DNA of 64,000 nucleotides from Gammaproteobacteria bacterium (lineage in GTDB: Bacteria; Pseudomonadota; Gammaproteobacteria; Pseudomonadales; Pseudohongiellaceae): positions 248,001 through 312,000 of the forward strand of contig JAJFKE010000023.1 of NCBI GenBank assembly GCA_021773355.1. The letters are read 5' to 3'. Position 1 is the stretch's first letter; every line of letters begins with the position of its first letter. Positions 27,091 through 34,938 of the stretch are shown here, one piece after another. Below the pieces are notes generated by a model. That model searched no databases. It was given only the letters and a program-made list of their open reading frames with translations, and was not told the origin of the DNA. The translations under genes and the position numbers were made by a program.

Positions 27091-28290
27091 TTAGTTGCTA
27101 ACGCTCTCTATGTAAATATCGCTGTTGTTAGTTTCTAGCGATATTCGATCACCACCGCCATTGATATCTCCCCTGCCCACTATATCACCATCGTCTTCCT
27201 GGATAGTTAGAGGAAAGTCGGTGTAGATACGATAGTCGCCGCGAGATCTGCGCGAGACATCCAGATTGGCGTAGATGCTTGCCTGTAGATTGGAAGGAAT
27301 GCGCAGGGTGATATCCCCCCCTGCCGTGTCCAAATCTACACTACCACCAACTCTGCCGCTGGTCGCTGTTATATCAACTTCGATTCTGCCGCCGGAAGTA
27401 TCGGCACTTACGGAGGAGGTGGCATTGCGTATGGTTATATTGCCGCCAGAGGTATCTGCTTCGATCGGCCCATTACTGGCCTCAATCGTGATGCTTCCGC
27501 CGGAGGTATCTGCTCTAACGCGGGTGTCGCTGCCAGCAAGGTAAATATTACCGCCGGAAGTATTCGCGCTTATTGGTCCTTCGGCCCAGGCTGCTCGAAT
27601 ACTACCCCCGGAAGTATCGAGTTCTACTCGACCAACGCTCTCACCCACCTCTATATTTCCACCCGAGGTATCGGCAATGATATCTCCCTGTACATTACCA
27701 ATTTCGATTCGACCACCCGAAGTGTCCGCCGAGACATTACCGGAAACATTACCGATATCAATATTCCCACCCGAAGTGTTGGCATCGACATTGCCATCTA
27801 CTCCTTCGATGGTAATTCGCCCGCCGGAGGTATGGGCATCCACATCGCCGCCGGTCACCATGCCGATTTCCAGATTGCCGCCACTGGTATCCACTTCGAC
27901 TTCACCGGATATATCTTCCACTTTAATACTGCCACCGCCGGTATCCAGATATACATTGTATTGAAATGGTATATCGACGCTGAAACCGATATTGGATCGA
28001 CGAATACCAAAGAAACTGCCTCTGGAATCTGCCACCACGTTAACATCGTCTCCGCTCTGATCTATTTCCACATCGAAACCACCCGGATTACGCACTCTAA
28101 TCCGCACACGGTTCTCGTCCCAGGTTTTAACGTCGATAGCACCGGAGTCGCTCTCAATTGTCAGAGTGCCTCCTGTACCCACAGTAAACTCTCGTTCGAT
28201 ATCATCGCTGGCAGCGTATAAATTCGCCGCGTAACCGCACAGCACAGTCAACGCAAATACCCTTGTTGCTACTGATTGATGATTAAACAT
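27091..28290 (-). CDS. Exported DUF4097 beta-strand repeat protein
   Basis: The 399-residue protein has a signal peptide (residues 1-26, ending NLYAAS) and an almost pure beta-solenoid body. Twelve units with the core T(S/G/A)GG, for example ADTSGGRIEIGNV and ANTSGGNIDIGNV, recur about every 19-20 residues between about residues 98 and 325. This is the DUF4097 (adhesin-like) repeat, usually found with anti-sigma or PspC-type regulators. The ECF sigma and anti-sigma genes lie just upstream on the same strand, so it is the probable target or sensor of that system. It probably acts in the periplasm or at the cell surface. Confidence 0.85.
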   Translation of the reverse strand: MFNHQSVATRVFALTVLCGYAANLYAASDDIEREFTVGTGGTLTIESDSGAIDVKTWDENRVRIRVRNPGGFDVEIDQSGDDVNVVADSRGSFFGIRRSNIGFSVDIPFQYNVYLDTGGGSIKVEDISGEVEVDTSGGNLEIGMVTGGDVDAHTSGGRITIEGVDGNVDANTSGGNIDIGNVSGNVSADTSGGRIEIGNVQGDIIADTSGGNIEVGESVGRVELDTSGGSIRAAWAEGPISANTSGGNIYLAGSDTRVRADTSGGSITIEASNGPIEADTSGGNITIRNATSSVSADTSGGRIEVDITATSGRVGGSVDLDTAGGDITLRIPSNLQASIYANLDVSRRSRGDYRIYTDFPLTIQEDDGDIVGRGDINGGGDRISLETNNSDIYIESVSN

Positions 28291-28346
28291 GTTGCATACC
28301 TCTGTAGTACAAACTCTAAATTAATTTGATAGGCTGATACTGCTAA

Positions 28347-29315
28347 CTAAATTACAATGCCATCGGATTCTTCCACTATCACCCTGGACTGATTTCGAAT
28401 GAATTCATTGCTATCACCCTCCATCTTTTGGCGAAAGACTTGCAAGGTTTCCTCTTCCGGATAGGCGACCAATGCCTGGAATGCCTCCAGTCTTACACCG
28501 GGATTCACATCCTCACTAAGTGCGTTACGCAGCGCATCTCGTACATCTTCTTCATGAGCCAAAGCAACCAGTGAGCGAACAGCCTGATAGCGAACACCCG
28601 GATTTTGATCATTCATCAACACATGTATAAGTGCCTGATACACCTGATCTCCGGTAGAAACTGTCTGCAAGGCATCTATGGTATCCAGACGCGATGCACT
28701 ATCGATATCATTCTGTAGAGCTACGGCCATAAGACCGTGAATATCCTGATCGGCCACATTACCAGTTACCCGAGTCTCAGATGCCAGCGAGAAAGATAGA
28801 TCAATCGCGCCTGTTTCAGCATCGTAGTCATTGACCTTAAACTGATAAATCTCGTAGTCCCCGTCGTTAACTAATTGCAGAGGAGTTAATCCCACCACTT
28901 CACTGGAGGCAAGCATGCCTGCACCGGGGCTGGGCGAGCTAGTTGCTACTGGCGACGCTACATAGATACCCAGAACAAAAGTCATTGCCATGGCGGCACC
29001 CTGGAAGGCCACCGCAAAAGGTCTTTCGGCTAAACTATTCAGCCATTGTTTAAATGAGAACAAGCTGCGACTTTCTTTTTGCAAATTTTGATGCAATAGC
29101 CATCGATTGCCCTGCAAGCGATCGGTATTCATCTGCGGCTGAATTCCAACAGGAATTGCACTATCTAATCGTTGCTCCTGTTCGAGCATTTGTTGCAATT
29201 CTGCGTTGCTTCCCAATTCTCTTTCAAATTGTTCCAGCTCTTCCCCTTCCATCCCTCCATAGAGATAGGAAATAACTAGAAGCTGAAGCCGTTCTGTATT
29301 TTCTGGAATAGTCAT
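28347..29315 (-). CDS. Probable anti-sigma factor with C-terminal HEAT-like repeats
   Basis: The 322-residue protein has an N-terminal acidic helical part (residues 1-50) like an anti-sigma domain but without the HxxxCxxC zinc motif, one membrane helix around residue 105-122 (VAFQGAAMAMTFVLGIYVA), and a C-terminal outer part with repeats of the form DxNPGVRxxAxxxLVAL (NDQNPGVRYQAVRSLVAL and then EDVNPGVRLEAFQALVAY), i.e. HEAT-like. It starts 14 bases after the sigma gene stop. It should hold the sigma factor at the membrane and sense a signal through the HEAT part; that is inferred from position and layout. Confidence 0.75.
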   Translation of the reverse strand: MTIPENTERLQLLVISYLYGGMEGEELEQFERELGSNAELQQMLEQEQRLDSAIPVGIQPQMNTDRLQGNRWLLHQNLQKESRSLFSFKQWLNSLAERPFAVAFQGAAMAMTFVLGIYVASPVATSSPSPGAGMLASSEVVGLTPLQLVNDGDYEIYQFKVNDYDAETGAIDLSFSLASETRVTGNVADQDIHGLMAVALQNDIDSASRLDTIDALQTVSTGDQVYQALIHVLMNDQNPGVRYQAVRSLVALAHEEDVRDALRNALSEDVNPGVRLEAFQALVAYPEEETLQVFRQKMEGDSNEFIRNQSRVIVEESDGIVI

Positions 29316-29329
29316 AATCCTTATCCTAA

Positions 29330-29890
29330 CTAGTGATATTCCTGTAATAGTTGTTTCAATTTATTTCGTGCTCTAAACAGCACCACCTTTACCGAGCTGT
29401 CAGTACAACCCATCACCTCAGCCGCTTCTCGAATCTTGAAGCCCTGCTGGTGACAAAGTACAAAGGCGATACGCTCATTGTCACTCAGCTTTTCCATAGC
29501 CTTGTTGAGCTGCGTATTTAACTCGCTATCCAACATGCGCGATTCTGGCGATCTGCTATCTACGTACTTTTCTTCCTGTTGGTATTCGCTTTGTATCATC
29601 GCCATTTTTTGCCAGGTTCTCTTTAGCTTGCGGCGATTTGAAAGCGCCGTGTTGACGACGATCTTGTGTAGCCAGGTACTAAATTTGCTTTCCAGCTTGA
29701 ACTTCGGCAATGCTCTGTACGCGGCGAGCATGGCATCCTGATAAATATCGTTGGCATCATCAGGTGTATGGGCGAAACCCGCCGCCAGCGACAACATCTG
29801 TCCCTCCAACAGGCGCAACAACCTCTCAAACGCGGCAATATTGCCAGCCTGTGCCGATTTCACCAGTTCTTCTTCAGTTTCCCTTAACAA
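29330..29890 (-). CDS. RNA polymerase sigma factor, ECF subfamily
   Basis: A 186-residue sigma-70 family protein with region 2 (DDANDIYQDAMLAAYRALPKF and FSTWLHKIVVNTALSNRRK) and region 4 (LSDNERIAFVLCHQQGFKI, EAAEVMGCTDSSVKVVLFRAR), with no regions 1 or 3, as in ECF factors. The TTG start at 29890 has GGGAG six bases before it. It heads an operon with the anti-sigma and the repeat protein, and such operons are often self-activated. Confidence 0.92.
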   Translation of the reverse strand: MLRETEEELVKSAQAGNIAAFERLLRLLEGQMLSLAAGFAHTPDDANDIYQDAMLAAYRALPKFKLESKFSTWLHKIVVNTALSNRRKLKRTWQKMAMIQSEYQQEEKYVDSRSPESRMLDSELNTQLNKAMEKLSDNERIAFVLCHQQGFKIREAAEVMGCTDSSVKVVLFRARNKLKQLLQEYH

Positions 29891-30082
29891 GGAAATCTCC
29901 CAAAATTCGCGCCTTCCAACACTTCCGTAGCTTCTATGGCTGCTTTAATAGATTAGAGTGTACTTTCTTGCAAAGGGTTAACAAGGGATTCGCGATTAAA
30001 TGAAAAATTCTGCAGATTTAGCGCAGACCTTAGTATACGTCGCTTAGGGCCGCATCATAATGAGGCCTGACGCTGGAAAAGA

Positions 30083-30112
30083 ACAAAAAAAAGCAGAACC
30101 AGGGGCTCTGCT
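30083..30112 (-). terminator. Rho-independent terminator for the small Arg-rich protein gene
   Basis: On the minus strand AGCAGAGCC and GGTTCTGCT form a stem followed by TTTTTTTTG. It lies 80 bases after the stop of the gene at 30,193-30,531. Confidence 0.8.
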
Positions 30113-30192
30113 AAATACTACCGAGTCAAAAATCAGGTAGTCGGGGAGAACTACTGTGATCCAGGCTTGCCAGTAGCAAGCGCTGTGGATTC

Positions 30193-30531
30193 TTAAGCTG
30201 GCTCTTCGGCTTCCGCTTGATCTTCTGTTGGCGGGTCTGACACCGGCGGGCGTCGCCGCGGCAGTCGCTGACCACGCGATCGAACCGATGAGGATTCGCG
30301 CAGCCTGCGACGCTCGCGCAGGGCCTGGCGCTGCTCATCCGTGAGCGATTCCAGTTGTTTCTGCATCTCTTGACGCTTGGCCTGCCGTTCTTCCTGATTG
30401 AGTCGGCGCAGCTCTTGTATTCGAGCTTTTCGTTCGATTGCTTGTGAATCTGCAGCTTCCTGACTGAAACCCACCGTGGATAACAGGCTACAAGCGAGAG
30501 CGACCAGCACGCTACGAATAAATTTGAACAT
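30193..30531 (-). CDS. Small exported, highly charged coiled-coil protein
   Basis: The 112-residue protein has a signal peptide (LVALACSLLSTVGFSQ) and a mature part made of Arg, Glu and Gln in long helices (ELRRLNQEERQAKRQEMQKQ), then an Arg/Ser/Pro-rich part and an acidic end (EDQAEAEEPA). It resembles small DUF3106 or Spy/CpxP-like periplasmic helical proteins in composition but lacks a motif that decides. It is monocistronic with its own terminator and lies upstream (5' side) of the ECF sigma gene on the same strand. Confidence 0.6.
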   Translation of the reverse strand: MFKFIRSVLVALACSLLSTVGFSQEAADSQAIERKARIQELRRLNQEERQAKRQEMQKQLESLTDEQRQALRERRRLRESSSVRSRGQRLPRRRPPVSDPPTEDQAEAEEPA

Positions 30532-30773
30532 GACCTAAATCTCCACTTACTGACTCTTAAGACTGCGCTATTACAATCCGTCTTATCCCTCAGATGACCA
30601 GGCCGCGCACCCGCTGTCCGCAGTGGATTTAGAGTCCAACAATGTGCAGCAAAGCTAACGCTGGTCAGTTAATAGAACGCAGTCAGCGCAAGCTGGTTTA
30701 CAAGAAAAGGAAAGGTTTTTTATGTGCCTGGCTAAATATCGGTAGTTATGGACACAGACCGCAAAGCGTTGGG

Positions 30774-31613
30774 CTAGGCCTTAAGCCAGGAGAGAATGCT
30801 GGTGGCAAGTTGCTCAGGTTTTTCAAACGGCAACAGGTGCCCGGCCTGCTCTACCTGCAGGAATTCAACCGATGCAGACATAGCCTGCCACTTTTCCCAC
30901 GAAGACAGAGATAGGGTATTGGATTGCTGCGCACGAATCGCCAATGTAGGCACGGTTAATTTCGGCAGCAGTCGCCAAAGATTGTGAACCAGGGTATAGC
31001 AACGAGCTTCCCAAGCCTTGCTATAGCTAAGCGCAAAAACTCCGGGTTCTAACTCGGTGAGGCCATATTGGAGATAATCCCATAGCACCTCGTCACGAAT
31101 ATCTTTAAACACATGTTTCGGTCGATAGTGTTCGAAGGCCTGATGGCGGCTTGAAAAACGATCAACACGAGCCAGGGTTTTTTTCACCAAAGGAATACTG
31201 TTTTGAGAAAACTTGCTAAAAAAACCTAGGGCAAACAGAAAGCGACGTGGCATCAGTACCGGTTCGATTAATACAATAGATTTGAATAAGTCAGGTCGCT
31301 TAACCGCCGCCATCAAAATTGCAGCCGAGCCCATTGAATGCCCTACGCTCACTACTGGTTGCTCAAACTCTTCAACCAATTGCAGTAAATCTTCTCCGAA
31401 GACATCCCAAGAATTTAGGCTGGCGGGCTCCAGGCTCGGTTGCCACAGGGGACGATGCATACTGGCGATTACCTCATGACTCTCTGCCAAAGGTTCAAGC
31501 AAGGCACGATAGCATAGCGGCGGGTAACCATTAGCTGCAGAGAAATGCAGCACAGGTCCCTGACCACCAAATCTCTGATGAGGAACTGTCGGTGATGATG
31601 GGGTTTTCGACAT
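30774..31613 (-). CDS. Alpha/beta hydrolase
   Basis: A 279-residue alpha/beta-hydrolase with nucleophile elbow GHSMGSA (Ser at about 93), an oxyanion segment LHFSAANGYPP near the start, a likely acid in the IRAQQSNTLS region and the catalytic His in EQAGHLLPFEKPEQ. It lacks a signal peptide, so it is cytoplasmic. The substrate is unknown; an ester or thioester is likely. It stands alone on the minus strand. Confidence 0.85.
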   Translation of the reverse strand: MSKTPSSPTVPHQRFGGQGPVLHFSAANGYPPLCYRALLEPLAESHEVIASMHRPLWQPSLEPASLNSWDVFGEDLLQLVEEFEQPVVSVGHSMGSAAILMAAVKRPDLFKSIVLIEPVLMPRRFLFALGFFSKFSQNSIPLVKKTLARVDRFSSRHQAFEHYRPKHVFKDIRDEVLWDYLQYGLTELEPGVFALSYSKAWEARCYTLVHNLWRLLPKLTVPTLAIRAQQSNTLSLSSWEKWQAMSASVEFLQVEQAGHLLPFEKPEQLATSILSWLKA

Positions 31614-31889
31614 ACTGGAGTGATCAATATTTCATGATGGAACACTATTTTGGCAGACTTAGACGGAAATAACAGTGTATTCTTCAGCTACAGACATTGA
31701 TTTTATTAGGCTGTAGGGCAGGTAGCGGCAGTCGAGTCGATTTTACCTGCTACAATCAAAACCCTTGATTCTTTTGCTCTACTTCCATAAATGAACCAAG
31801 GGGTTGGGTTTAGTAAACATTGCTTCATAGTAGTTTACTAGGCGATCAAAAAAGCTCAGTATTAGCTACAGCTACAAAGGAGAACTGTC

Positions 31890-32342
31890 ATGGAGTTTGA
31901 ACTTCTATATTGGCACTGGATCGTACTGGGCATTGTTCTAATGCTCGCCGAAATATTTCTTGGCTCTTTTTTCGTATTTTGGTTTGGGGCGGCGGCAATC
32001 GTAGTTGGCCTGATTCTGCTCCCATTTCCAGGCGTATCCGAAGCAGCACAAATTATTGTCTGGGCATTTTCCTCCACCGTGTTTGCGGTAGGCTGGTTCA
32101 GATTTCTAAAACCACTAGCTGTCGACAAGACCAAAGCCGGATTATCCAAAGAAGCTTTGTTAGGAGAGGTCGGACAGGTTCTGGTGCCACCTACTGGCGA
32201 CAAGTTCGGCAAGATGCGCTTTTCCGTGCCGGTTCTCGGCTCAGATGAATGGTTGATAATTTCGCGGGATAAATTGATTGCCGGAGACAGAGTTAGTGTA
32301 GTCGATCTTTCCGGCAACTCATTGATCGTGACCAAAGCCTAG
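31890..32342 (+). CDS. nfeD: NfeD family membrane protein
   Basis: The 150-residue short NfeD: two or three N-terminal helices (WHWIVLGIVLMLAEIFLGSF and the next pair) and a C-terminal OB-fold (GLSKEALLGEVGQVLVPP to DRVSVVDLSGNSLIVTK). It pairs with the stomatin-type gene 60 bp downstream; the two are commonly neighbours and cooperate in membrane-domain and membrane-protein quality control. A strong AAGGAG precedes the start. Confidence 0.88.
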   Translation: MEFELLYWHWIVLGIVLMLAEIFLGSFFVFWFGAAAIVVGLILLPFPGVSEAAQIIVWAFSSTVFAVGWFRFLKPLAVDKTKAGLSKEALLGEVGQVLVPPTGDKFGKMRFSVPVLGSDEWLIISRDKLIAGDRVSVVDLSGNSLIVTKA

Positions 32343-32402
32343 CTTAACTGTCTAAATTCTACTAAAGTCAAATTCACTCTCGATAATGAAGGATCTTAGA
32401 AA

Positions 32403-33251
32403 ATGGAAATTGGATCTATATTGGCCATAGCTGTCGCTGTATTCCTGTTCACGACCCTGGCTCAAGGTGTTCGACAGGTTCCTCAAGGCTTTAAGTGGGT
32501 AGTGCAGCGACTCGGAAAGTACCATAGTTCCTTAAATCCAGGGCTAAATTTCATTATTCCCTATGTCGATAGCGTCGCCTTTAAAGTAACTACCAAAGAT
32601 ATAGTTCTGGATATACCCTCACAGGAAGTAATCACCAAAGATAACGCCGTGCTGATAACCAATGCCGTTGCCTACATCAATATCGTGTCTCCAGAGAAAG
32701 CGGTGTATGGCGTAGAAAATTACGTGATAGCTATTCAGACCCTTGTGCAGACCTCTCTGCGTTCAATCGTCGGTGAAATGAGTCTGGATGACGCGCTCTC
32801 TTCCCGGGATCACATCAAGGCCAAGCTGAAGGCCGCTATTTCCGATGATATTGCCGACTGGGGAATCACCCTAAAGACGGTAGAGATCCAGGATATTAAT
32901 CCCTCGGGAACCATGCAGAGTGCGATGGAAGAACAAGCGGCCGCTGAACGTGCCAGAAGAGCCACAGTTACTCGGGCCGATGGTGATAAACAAGCTGCCA
33001 TCCTGAAAGCGGAAGGATCACTGGAAGCATCAAAACGTGAAGCGGAAGCACAAGTGATACTCGCTGAAGCCAGTAAGCGTTCGATAAACCTTGTTACCGA
33101 AGCCATCGGCGAAAAAGAAATGCCTGTGGTCTATCTCCTGGGAGAAAAATACATCACTTCTTTGCAGAATTTATCGGACTCGGACAATTCCAAATTCGTT
33201 GTATTCCCCGCCGACATACCCGCGGCAATTAAGGGTTTGATGGGCCGCTAG
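32403..33251 (+). CDS. SPFH/stomatin-like membrane protein
   Basis: A 282-residue SPFH-domain protein: N-terminal membrane segment, then RQVPQGFKWVVQRLGKY, VDSVAFKVTTKDIVLDIPSQ, the helical LRSIVGEMSLDDALSSRD and an Ala/Glu-rich coiled coil (EEQAAAERARRATVTRADG, then AILKAEGSLEASKREAEAQV). It belongs to the QmcA/stomatin branch and forms large ring assemblies at the membrane. It is translated with the NfeD upstream. Confidence 0.9.
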   Translation: MEIGSILAIAVAVFLFTTLAQGVRQVPQGFKWVVQRLGKYHSSLNPGLNFIIPYVDSVAFKVTTKDIVLDIPSQEVITKDNAVLITNAVAYINIVSPEKAVYGVENYVIAIQTLVQTSLRSIVGEMSLDDALSSRDHIKAKLKAAISDDIADWGITLKTVEIQDINPSGTMQSAMEEQAAAERARRATVTRADGDKQAAILKAEGSLEASKREAEAQVILAEASKRSINLVTEAIGEKEMPVVYLLGEKYITSLQNLSDSDNSKFVVFPADIPAAIKGLMGR

Positions 33252-33268
33252 AGCGCTGCCTGCGCAAG

Positions 33269-33724
33269 TCATTGTAGAGGCTTATTTACTTCGTAGATTC
33301 TCAATTTATGGGTTCTGATAAACCGCAGCAGCAGATAGGCCGCCAAGCCCAGCGGACCCAGCATCAATGTCAAGGCCAGACAGGGAATCACCATCCAATG
33401 CGGGATGCCCTGTTTCTGTGAATCCTGAACTTCCCAGGAGCCAATAAACAGGTCGAAGGCAAGATAGTGAATCCAACCACCGGCTAGCAAGTATGGATTA
33501 GTGAACAAAATGGAAACCGCCGTCAGCGAGCCGAATCCGCCACCTTCGGGCATGGAACCTATTTGCGAAGCAAACAAGCCGGCATAAACCAAGGCAAGCG
33601 CAAACGGGATGAGGCCGGCACTAATCAGTCCCAAAGTCCACTTCCAACGCGGCAAAAAAACCAGTAGTAGCCAGCCAGGTAAAATTGCGCTACTACAAAT
33701 GGAAAAAATAAGATCAGCGGACAT
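33269..33724 (-). CDS. ABA4-like (DUF4281) membrane protein
   Basis: The 151-residue protein has about four helices, with YLLAGGWIHYLAFDLFIGSW in the middle and LGPLGLAAYLLLR near the end, which is the ABA4-like/DUF4281 pattern. The plant family member takes part in neoxanthin formation, but bacterial members have no assigned role. AGGAGG precedes the start. Confidence 0.8.
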   Translation of the reverse strand: MSADLIFSICSSAILPGWLLLVFLPRWKWTLGLISAGLIPFALALVYAGLFASQIGSMPEGGGFGSLTAVSILFTNPYLLAGGWIHYLAFDLFIGSWEVQDSQKQGIPHWMVIPCLALTLMLGPLGLAAYLLLRFIRTHKLRIYEVNKPLQ

Positions 33725-33811
33725 ACATCCTCCTGCAAGTGAAAATATCAGCTTTGATATTGCTATTCCTGCCAGTGGAATACATCAATTCTTACGAGCA
33801 ATAATGAAGGC

Positions 33812-34741
33812 TTATGAGGGTAAATCGTCGACAGAAATTAACGAGAATTGGCGCGTATACTTCAGCAAGGTGCGTTCGGTAATGACCTTTATATCGCTTC
33901 CTTCTCTTTTTAGAAGCAGGGCTTTCTCGATCTTTCTTCCATGACTGGTATACAGCCAATCGCGACTCGCGAGCGTGCCTATTACCAGATAGGTCACCTT
34001 TTTATTCACGCTGGAACTTGTTTCCGCACCCAGGCAGCGCAGCATAGTATCCACTGAACCCCTGTTGCCACTGACGAAATCCCCTGTCAAACAAAACACC
34101 GAACCGGGAATTTTCAGCTCACCCAGTGAATCTTCCCATACCTCTGTGGACGCCTCGAAACTGACTCCGGACGCATCCGTGTCAGTGCCGGTTACCTGCC
34201 TAACCGTAACCAATAAATCTTCACGCTCTTCATCGGTAATAATGCCGTCTTCGAGTATGATTGCGAGTCGCTTAACTATCACACTCGCTGGCCAGACTTC
34301 CTTGACTGATTCGTTGTGCTCCAACCAGGAATACATCGCTGTAATTTCCTGATCGTTCAGTACACCATCAGAGGCTGTGCCCGTGAGAAAACCTACCAGT
34401 TCTTCGATATGACCGACACTTTCCGGTGCTTCTGAATCTTTGACGCTAATGATCTGCTCGATGCGAGACTGCATCTGTTGCAATTCTTCTGGGCTTATTG
34501 AACCGTCTTCGAGAATATCGCCAACCGAGCTTAGAATCGCCAGAACGTCTTCGTCTTCCGCGAGGTATTGCTGCGATTGAAGCCAGGAGTCCAGGAATAG
34601 TAGCTCTTTCTCATTCAGCTTTTGATCCGCAACAACCCCTGCCAATATACCCTTCAGGCCGTACAGAGATTTATCCTTTTCGTCACTGAAGCTAAATGCT
34701 CGAGTCAGGGGCTGGCTATCTATTTCTTTACTAATATCCAA
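33812..34741 (-). CDS. BRCT-domain protein with two helical (TerB-like) repeats
   Basis: The 309-residue protein has two related helical units in its N-terminal part (LKGILAGVVADQKLNEKELLF and LVGFLTGTASDGVLNDQEIT) with EF-hand- or TerB-like acidic loops, followed by a second pair ending in DGIITDEER. The C-terminal 90 residues are a BRCT domain: SVFCLTGDF, GSVDTMLRCLGAE and VTYLVIGTLASRDW, as in DNA ligase or polymerase III epsilon fusions. BRCT domains bind phosphoproteins or DNA ends. Its role in repair is inferred. It has its own transcription unit. Confidence 0.8.
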   Translation of the reverse strand: MDISKEIDSQPLTRAFSFSDEKDKSLYGLKGILAGVVADQKLNEKELLFLDSWLQSQQYLAEDEDVLAILSSVGDILEDGSISPEELQQMQSRIEQIISVKDSEAPESVGHIEELVGFLTGTASDGVLNDQEITAMYSWLEHNESVKEVWPASVIVKRLAIILEDGIITDEEREDLLVTVRQVTGTDTDASGVSFEASTEVWEDSLGELKIPGSVFCLTGDFVSGNRGSVDTMLRCLGAETSSSVNKKVTYLVIGTLASRDWLYTSHGRKIEKALLLKREGSDIKVITERTLLKYTRQFSLISVDDLPS

Positions 34742-34865
34742 GGTTATCGACCTGGTTCATATTGATTCTGCGCGGAGACATCATCATAAATCTTTAGCAT
34801 TTAGCTGTCGAAGCATTTGATGGATGATCTACCGAGAAATCTCGAAGATGCCGCTATGAATACGC

Positions 34866-34892
34866 AAAAAACCCGCCGGGTGGCGGGTTTTA
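34866..34892 (-). terminator. Intrinsic terminator after the TonB-dependent receptor
   Basis: AACCCGCC (34,870-34,877) and GGCGGGTTTT (34,882-34,891) make a GC-rich stem with a four-base loop. On the minus strand it is followed by TTTTTTGCG, so it ends the receptor transcript 50 bases after the stop codon. Confidence 0.9.
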
Positions 34893-34938
34893 CTAGTTAC
34901 ACAGTATGCTAAACGGCTAATCCCACAACCAGCTGCTA

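Noticed and set aside
27300..27960. Regular spacing of similar short DNA units considered as a CRISPR array
   Set aside because: The units are in-frame codons for TSGG repeats about every 57-60 bases, with diverged sequence and no unique spacers.
27275..28221. Long plus-strand frames opposite the DUF4097 gene
   Set aside because: They are mirror images of the repeated TSGG codons and have repetitive, unprotein-like composition (PPEVSA repeats).
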